From the NCBI GenBank assembly GCA_947184155.2, contig CAMXCT020003779.1, forward strand, positions 391,427 to 455,426: DNA of 64,000 nt, given 5' to 3'. The notes under the pieces were generated by a model. It worked only from the letters and a program-made list of their open reading frames with translations, was not told the DNA's origin and made no database searches. The position numbers were made by a program, and so were the translations under genes. Of this stretch, positions 59,201-64,000 are shown piece by piece (positions within the stretch are counted from its first letter, which is position 1; each line of letters begins with the position of its first letter). The DNA comes from Cladocopium goreaui. Taxonomy: Eukaryota > Sar > Dinophyceae > Suessiales > Symbiodiniaceae.

Positions 59201-59291
59201 ACCCTTCAGTCAAGTTCATCACAAGTAAACCTGATTTTGAACACCTCTTGATATTCAATGGTTGATCTTGGATGGATACCACTAGGCCCAA
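56277..59291 (-). CDS. Copia polyprotein middle: RapZ-C-like, Arg/Ser-rich, unknown domain, integrase zinc finger
   Basis: One open frame of about 1,004 codons, without its own natural start: it continues the protease frame after a shift. Residues about 85-215 resemble the RapZ C-terminal domain: DIYDPDQDVNLRSHVGW, then LVDLECKSDRHRSVGQGFAA (HRSV at about 183), then GYDVVLIHASS. RapZ binds small RNA in bacteria; the role here is unknown. Residues about 315-400 are Arg/Ser/Pro-rich (RRSRSPLRRRRLPTPPSPP). Residues about 440-830 are unrecognised, with an acidic Tyr patch DDSDSYEYDYEY. Residues about 925-975 form the pre-integrase finger: HRAFGH and CETC, an HX4H-CX2C pair. LGIDVLEL supplies the first integrase Asp. 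The frame ends at a TAA. Confidence 0.75.
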   Translation of the reverse strand: MGLVVSIQDQPLNIKRCSKSGLLVMNLTEGLTNIINTPPNELPQIPKCHRKYNIAYTAFTSDVAMADHDQCGFHSRDYDILQTKLNEELRSNRKVVIMTRGRRFQQHACRTSRNTVTINCEDIYDPDQDVNLRSHVGWHHGILETLSKVDRFIQHLNNILEFVTQQEDGSKVLVDLECKSDRHRSVGQGFAAFRCLKVLGYDVVLIHASSWKWGEMRCGGVCHGCKDMAASLGQIRHLIPNMSRLARSRGSVTSSRDVRDAPADDASGEHSSHPTADHPTAGHPTTDQLDEIRRLVQGLATDVGHLRTEQVEIKRMAAETGRRSRSPLRRRRLPTPPSPPRRRRSPSYSRKMPPWRMAGRGRSPTRGRSPSTRPSLMPRPPDHPPPHISDVPGTDDGSRSPGATDGPRASTLPQRSREPPNDRDELERLIRNNLSSDGPFDNKNVSVTSLDGELLSEVVSFCIREGNRDRLFWICKPGDDPQTDGVRMNVLIRDHIRPNRIVKVANGIKHWKRSTWIRPRIGGAWELIEDNVDSTTTVRLNNSWIDVIVFHHPPGVFDDSGRGAYMSVHVKLTPNKKLRDVRDDFEKSLNPKVEMKSSEPKRMYAVKSKPQPKVLTPKLEQDDSDSYEYDYEYSPTGFMAVRFDSNVDLTVHPDERRTMSKKHRKMVLEGINNLNNHDRVMQSSLGMQPQVSNGTSGVAVITSHPTLFQDLFEHTYDVGVNAAYLDGDAEPRGWSDMFEGCTLIIVAIEYKSEHYPLCHGDLVFELEQYCDATGCRFLIVDVAHTERWESFKTPQIPYINEVGLAFVSNDDELIQGFQNWSMYRQLDDVLNWEFCQWIRDWSLERELEDQMSVAFPPEIIEEAQEHGGNWDAVDGPEDVALQDPVEDLTQEETLLDEVDIPGLPEDESERRRSWRKLPQRVRIAVRRLHRAFGHVPKSVMVNLVRAAKVSKEFVDAVKLHRCETCEKTSAKKPTHKVTLASDYTFNHTLGIDVLELTDITGQKY

Positions 59292-59992
59292 TGGCCTAAT
59301 TTGGTTTGCGCATGCAATTCCCGTCTGGAAGCAGCAGCGAAAAAGGAATAGATCTCACACCTTCGGTCTTGGTGTTGCCACTTCCCAGACCAGCGAAACT
59401 CTTACAACTGTATGCTGTAACCCAAACGGGCCAGTCGTGCTTCTGCATCGACTGCCCAGGCTTTGCTATGACAAGTGCTGTTGCAACCTTCATCCAACAC
59501 TGCAAAGACATGGGATGACCTGGCAATGTCAACAGTTTCAAAGTTCATGTAAACCAAGTCTTGGGGGTATTGAATGTCACTTCCATGCAAACAAATGCCA
59601 ACATACCCAGCTAACTCCCTGCCCGAGGGGTCGCCGTGCCCATCTTCATTGACAAGAGAAAAACTGTCCTCTTCCTCTGTCACGTCATTGATGGCTTGGT
59701 GGAGTAGTTCATGTAGTCGTGCACGGGTCATGACCTCAGATTGACAGGTTTCGGTAACGAGAGTGGCAAACAGGGGCATCAACTCTTCCAACTGGACTGG
59801 ATTCAATCCATCCGATTCTTCAACCAACGACTCAACAATGGGGACTGCTCGAACTGATGCTGTTTCAACCTTCTTGGCAATAGCAACTCGCTCCTTACGA
59901 ATCTGCATAGGAGCTTCATCAATGAAAGCGCAACACTTCTTGCAGAAAGTACGGGGTTGATTTGCTGGATCTCCGAAAATCTGTGTCGTCAT
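59292..59992 (-). pseudogene. Copia aspartic protease region, frame-shifted
   Basis: The main frame (59,402-59,992) starts MTTQIFGDPANQPRTFCKKC, with FCKKCC at residues 17-22, and ends near VFAVLDEGCNSTCHSKAWAV. The presumed catalytic triad is DEG (codons about 59,482-59,496) where retroviral-type proteases have DSG or DTG. After LGYSIQL a stop intervenes, but the next frame carries KSFAGLGSGNTKTEGVRSIP, a natural continuation, and a second shift at about 59,320 leads to IACANQIRPLG and the next frame. Two indels thus break the protease-to-polyprotein join. Confidence 0.7.
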
Positions 59993-60027
59993 GAGGGCAA
60001 TTTTCAGGGGTCATCAACGGTACCATG

Positions 60028-62004
60028 TCACGTCTTGTTGTTTCGGAATGACCGCGTCTTCCTGATGGTGTACCCCGTAGAACCTTGTTTTGTAAACTCA
60101 CGACATTCCTGACACTTGTTCGGCAAAGGTGGATTTGGGGGTTTTCTCCTGCCAGTCTCCCGAGTCACCAGCAAATCTCGGTGCTCGACATGCTCAACAG
60201 GGACTTCGCGCAAATGAATCCCATCAGCACCAACCACAAAGTACTTGTCAACCCAATTCAACCATGTGGCATAATATGGACTCTTGGGGGTATGTTTCTT
60301 AGCATGGTGATAATACCCTGTCTGTTCAAACAACACATTCCAAAAAGACAAACCCTTGAACTGTCCAACAGGAAAGATGCACCCATGGTCCTCGGGTCTC
60401 ATTGTAACATCGCGATCCCGGGAAATCAAGCCAACGTTGCTGCTGGATGCTGCTGCACGTGAAGGTCTGCTGCTAGGCTTCGCTTGTCGAACTGCCATCA
60501 TAGCAACTGCACCTCTGTCACGGTCAGGTGAAGCCGTCAAAGTCACACCATCTTCATCTGAAGAATCACTCATGTCGGCAAAATGAGCTGCGGGCTTTGG
60601 GGCTGGCTTTCCAGGGGCTCCAGATTTGGACCCCGGGAATTTACATTCCGGGTCACCGGCCCAGTGCCCTATGGTGCCGCATCTCAAACATTTGCTCTTC
60701 GACTTCAGCTCTGTGAGCTTCTGTCTCCTCTGATCGATCGTGAGGTTGGATTTCACGATCTTTCCTTTCCCCTTTCCTTTGGGCTTCCCGAAGGATTTGC
60801 CCTTGCCACCTGCTTTCCCCATTGCGGTGAAAGCAGCAAGTTGTAGCTGGATGGCGTCTCCTGCTTGTCGATCGTCTTCTGCACCTTCAAGTTCAAGCAA
60901 GCTGTTCAATGCAACTGCTTCGTACTCATCGACATCGTCAAAGTAATCAAATTCGTTGTCACCTTCTAGGTTTCCTGGCTCCTCTTCTGCAATGTCACCG
61001 AGCATACCAACATATGAATCATCCTCCCAGGATTGATTCGCAACTTCATCCCAAGATTCTGCATGATCCTCCCCATCATCGGGGTAGGCTGCATAGGCTG
61101 CTTGGGAATACGGTCCCTTCGAAGAAGGTTTGCCTTTGCCATAACCCTTGCCTGTCGATTTGCCAAACTGTTGAGGATTACCACGTCCTGTCCAGGATCG
61201 TGACCCTTCTCGCAAGTGGGTGCCACTGTAGTTCTCGATCAGCACCTTGCCGACACCTTCAAAATCCTTAGTGTCTGCACAAGCCTTCACAACGAGGATC
61301 TCTTGTCGATTGAGTCCACTCAACTCCAACATCAACTCTGTCCTCAAGCTGTCTGAAAACACCATTGTGTCATCCAACTCGCACAACATATGCCACCAAC
61401 GTCGTCTCCTCTGAACATAGGAAAGCATGGGTTCGCCTGGTTGGCGAGACAAAGGACCACCTTGCTTCTGTCCTGCACGAAAAAGTTCCTTTGCTTCCTC
61501 ACGAGCTCTTGGAAACACGTGGGATTTGATCTCACCCACAAGTTTCACTAGGCCACCAGGTTCGGACAACACTTCAAGTCCAAGATCCCTAGCTATTGAG
61601 AAAGCATCTCCTCTCAGTCCTTCAATCACCTTGTTGACCAATGGTCCACGATCGACATCTGTCTTCTGCTTGCCGGACTTCGAGGATTTTCGGCTCGCTC
61701 CAGACTTCGGAGTCGAGACCGCTGATGTAGGCTGGGCTGCTTGAGTTGCACCCGACAAATCTGGAAAAGTAGCATACTCATCTGCGTCTTCTGCGGCAGG
61801 CTCTGTTGCTGTGGTCCCAACGGGATCCGCAGGCTTACTTGTCTCCTCCAATTGTTGCTCATAAAGACGAATCCGAAGGAGAGTCCTGAACTTCCAATCA
61901 TGAAAGTTCGCCGCATCACCTGCATAGATGTACGATCCACTCTTTGTCTCAAGTGGTGCCGACGAATGGCGCTCCTGGCTGAAACGAAGGCCATTGATCG
62001 ACAT
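60028..62004 (-). CDS. Copia gag (capsid/nucleocapsid) protein
   Basis: 658 codons, intact. The N-terminal part (YAGDAANFHDWKFRTLLRIR, then GPLVNKVIEGLRGDAFSIAR and SYVQRRRRWWHMLCELDD) matches copia-type gag layout. A Gly/Lys-rich basic stretch (GKAGGKGKSFGKPKGKGKGK) leads to one zinc knuckle CLRCGTIGHWAGDPEC at residues 439-454, spaced CX2CX4HX6C. The C-terminal 150 residues continue past the usual end of gag (HHAKKHTPKSPYYATWLNWV, then PLPNKCQECREF with a CxxC). It packages element RNA into virus-like particles. The start ATG (62,002-62,004) lies about 200 bp inside the 5-prime LTR. Confidence 0.9.
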   Translation of the reverse strand: MSINGLRFSQERHSSAPLETKSGSYIYAGDAANFHDWKFRTLLRIRLYEQQLEETSKPADPVGTTATEPAAEDADEYATFPDLSGATQAAQPTSAVSTPKSGASRKSSKSGKQKTDVDRGPLVNKVIEGLRGDAFSIARDLGLEVLSEPGGLVKLVGEIKSHVFPRAREEAKELFRAGQKQGGPLSRQPGEPMLSYVQRRRRWWHMLCELDDTMVFSDSLRTELMLELSGLNRQEILVVKACADTKDFEGVGKVLIENYSGTHLREGSRSWTGRGNPQQFGKSTGKGYGKGKPSSKGPYSQAAYAAYPDDGEDHAESWDEVANQSWEDDSYVGMLGDIAEEEPGNLEGDNEFDYFDDVDEYEAVALNSLLELEGAEDDRQAGDAIQLQLAAFTAMGKAGGKGKSFGKPKGKGKGKIVKSNLTIDQRRQKLTELKSKSKCLRCGTIGHWAGDPECKFPGSKSGAPGKPAPKPAAHFADMSDSSDEDGVTLTASPDRDRGAVAMMAVRQAKPSSRPSRAAASSSNVGLISRDRDVTMRPEDHGCIFPVGQFKGLSFWNVLFEQTGYYHHAKKHTPKSPYYATWLNWVDKYFVVGADGIHLREVPVEHVEHRDLLVTRETGRRKPPNPPLPNKCQECREFTKQGSTGYTIRKTRSFRNNKT

Positions 62005-62170
62005 GGTGCTCGCTCCGTTCGGAGTCGAACAAGGAAAAACGTTAACAAGTGCCTGCCCTGGTCAGGGTCAGACAGATTCCCGAACCACGACACACTCGAA
62101 GTTCAGTTGATTCCCAAAGTTACCAGACTCAAATTCACAAAAGGGTTCCCTGGGTCACTGACGTACCACC

Positions 62171-62200
62171 GGATGCGGGTCGTCACCCGCTCCGCTACCA
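62171..62200 (-). promoter_or_regulatory. Primer binding site complementary to a Met-initiator-like tRNA 3-prime end
   Basis: Two bases inside the 5-prime LTR the sense strand reads TGGTAGCGGAGCGGG. The opposite strand ends CTCCGCTACCA, one base from the CTCTGCTACCA end typical of eukaryotic initiator tRNA-Met, and just before it GCGGG and CCCGC can pair like a T-arm. Initiator tRNA-Met is the usual copia primer. Confidence 0.65.
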
Positions 62201-62202
62201 AT

Positions 62203-62343
62203 CTGAATTGGAAACGGGATCGTTAGTGCCCAACTTTTACCACGGCAGCGCGGTATGACTCAAGGGCCCTAAAGCCAAATGTCATCGGGGGGCATGTGAT
62301 CACTTGGCTATACAAAGTATACAATAGACAGGTCAAACTCACA
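62203..62343 (-). repeat. 5-prime LTR (141 bp)
   Basis: Partner of 50,580-50,720. Transcription of the element would start inside it; no clear TATA box is seen. Confidence 0.9.
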
Positions 62344-62348
62344 CATGT
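62344..62348. repeat. Target-site duplication, right (CATGT)
   Basis: Matches 50,575-50,579. The repeat unit continues directly with ACTTTTACCGATCAAATAG. Confidence 0.8.
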
Positions 62349-62790
62349 ACTTTTACCGATCAAATAGAAGATAATGTCAAAATATTTTGAATTGGGGATG
62401 TACACTGAAAAAACAACGTAGTTTTACCGATCAGATAGAAGATAATCAACCAACTATATAATTTCAACACCAGGGGACCTGGTTCTTCTTATGGTATTAG
62501 GACCTCAACTGTATACTCACTAAAAGGGTGTGCACATAGAACATTAACAAATACCTATATGCCATTTTAAGTATATATATAATATATGGCAAGACATGGT
62601 TTGTTCAAAGGGGGTCCTCGGTTGGAGCAGCCCACCAGGAAAAAAAACATGTACTTTTACCAATCAAATAGAGGATACTGTCAAAAAAAATGAATTGGGG
62701 ATGTACACTGAAAAACAATGAAATTTTACCGATCAGATAGACGATAGTCAACCAAATATATTATTTCGACATTATGGGGCACATATGAAC
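62344..62790. repeat. About 305-bp tandem repeat, right block
   Basis: Continuation of the array at 49.55-50.57 kb after the retrotransposon: unit starts near 62,463 and 62,763 with the same TAGAAGATAAT motifs. From 62,800 to 63,730 I see no gene; TATAGAAGATA and its inverse recur sparsely, and a T/A-rich stretch lies at about 63,590-63,640. Confidence 0.8.
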
Positions 62791-63732
62791 TAGTAGCAGT
62801 GCCAGCCCTTTTTAATCCTTAAGGTTTACCTGCATGCATCAGGCCTGTGGGAATAATGTTAACACGGCATTGCCCAAACGCAGATTCAGGGATTGGGGAA
62901 GAAATTATTTGCAGCTTCAAGGGTTTACTGATCATATAGAAGATATTCTTTGATTTTTTGGGGTATAAACATGTTGGTAAAATTAATTCTGGGAATATCT
63001 TCTATTTCATTGGACGATTGAACCATGAATGAGTCATGATGGAACACCATTATCTTCTATATGATCTGTTTTTTTCTTGGGATAACTTTTACATCGGCCC
63101 CAAAAAAACACAAAAAACTGAGGGTTTTTTGCGTTTTTTTTTCCCAAGATGGTTCCAACAAGCCTTGTTGCAAAAGTTCCCCCCAAATCCGGCCAATGTG
63201 GAACTACTTTGGCAACATACCGGCATTTGGGCATACATGCACTTCCCCGGAAGTAACCCAGAAAGTTTGGTCAAAATGGCAAGAAACACCGTAAATACCA
63301 ATGAATTGTTGATGTTGAAAGGCAACTGCCATTTACAAACCATATAGAAAATAATACCCAAAAAATGTGGCTGGAAACCCCCAAAAACCTGTTTGGGACA
63401 ACTTTTGCAACACGCATTATCTTCTATGTGCATGGTTGGTACTTTTTGGACCCCAAAATGGCAACTTCTATATGAAATATTCGTGGAATATCTTCTATCC
63501 TTACGGTACGTACTATATGTGCTGCTCTTGTCCTATGATTATTTTGATGAAACTCTAAGACGTAATGTGCCTAAATATCACTGTGGCTGTATATATATAT
63601 ATTTATTTATTTATATGTATATTATATATGTATAAATACACATGTATCCAGGTGGTGTGGTGTTATTGGTCATTAGTTGGCTTGGGGTTACAGTTTTGCA
63701 AACCACACCCATTGCATGCCAACCAACCCTAT

Positions 63733-63880
63733 AAGGTACCTTGTAAAATGAAAGGTGTTTTAAGCCCCCCGTAAGGTACCTTTTATCTTTTTGCAAAACA
63801 AAACGAAAAAATAGAAATGGGAATGTCTCAAAAATGTCTAGTGCGAATATCTGATTATAGTTTCTGTATTGTACATGTGT
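63733..63880. repeat. Dispersed repeat, copy 2
   Basis: Similar to 48,048-48,200 (AATGAAAGGTGTTTTAAGCC, then GAATGTCTCAAAAATGTCTA and TGTATTGTACAT). The remainder to 64,000 is non-coding as far as I can see. Confidence 0.65.
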
Positions 63881-64000
63881 TTTTCTTTTGTTATTTATGT
63901 ATGTTCACCTAATGTAGTTGCTCTTGCCCTATGATTTTTTGATGACATTTTAAGGCATAATGTGACATAATGTACCCACATACTAATGTGGAGGTATATG

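Larger units (their letters stand above)
50580..62343 (-). mobile_element. Ty1/copia LTR retrotransposon, 11.8 kb, internally duplicated, inactive
   Basis: Paired 141-bp LTRs, a 5-bp target duplication and a tRNA-like primer site enclose, in sense order on the minus strand: gag (62,004-60,028), protease (59,992-about 59,292), a RapZ-C-like domain, an Arg/Ser-rich segment, an unknown domain, the integrase zinc finger and core, then reverse transcriptase and RNase H (ending 50,769). Integrase before RT defines the copia order. A 2.97-kb internal segment (55,685-58,650) is tandemly duplicated as 53,319-55,684, the second copy with deletions. Stops and frameshifts in protease, integrase and the duplicated domains mean it cannot make a complete polyprotein. 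The LTRs differ at 3 of 140 sites. Confidence 0.9.

Overview
The window reads as nuclear DNA of a dinoflagellate, most likely a Symbiodiniaceae-type alga. Three things point there: relict fragments of the dinoflagellate spliced leader in front of tandemly repeated genes, intron-split genes scattered among very abundant and unrelated tandem repeats, and a Ty1/copia retrotransposon with the long gag and polyprotein style I associate with these genomes. Every coding feature I can support lies on the minus strand, which fits the unidirectional gene order of dinoflagellate chromosomes. There is no bacterial operon structure, and I see no rRNA, tRNA gene or CRISPR array.

Layout. 0-12 kb: short exon-like coding blocks in long non-coding DNA, including fragments resembling the core of ubiquitin-chain factor E4 (UBE4/UFD2), plus one intronless membrane-protein gene (6.4-7.26 kb) and an AT-rich tract. 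12.9-17.8 kb: a 216-bp satellite. 18-24.4 kb: mostly non-coding, with a few exon-like blocks. 24.4-29.3 kb: four head-to-tail 1.3-kb units, each with a 193-residue gene carrying three CCHC zinc knuckles and a relict spliced leader. 29.6-35.4 kb: six adjoining tandem-repeat blocks of five different kinds. 35.8-47.6 kb: exon-like blocks of intron-containing genes, many disrupted, including a decayed cytosine-5 DNA methyltransferase behind an MKRPA-type basic N-terminus. 48.3-49.1 kb: an 828-bp foldback element with an 8-bp target duplication. 49.5-50.6 and 62.3-62.8 kb: about 305-bp tandem repeats, split by an 11.8-kb copia element (50.58-62.34 kb) with paired 141-bp LTRs and a 5-bp target duplication.

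The most interesting object is the copia element. Between protease and integrase, its polyprotein carries a RapZ-C-like domain, an Arg/Ser-rich segment and a long domain I do not recognise. Part of this region was tandemly duplicated inside the element, and both copies have since decayed. The second is the methyltransferase locus. The third is the zinc-knuckle array, whose relict leaders imply it descends from a reverse-transcribed, trans-spliced mRNA and whose variants suggest doubling of a two-gene unit.

Limits: exon boundaries are read by eye from codon coherence and AG/GT sites. Function names outside the retroelement, the zinc knuckles and the methyltransferase motifs are tentative. Several frame breaks sit in short homopolymers, so assembly indels cannot be separated from true decay.
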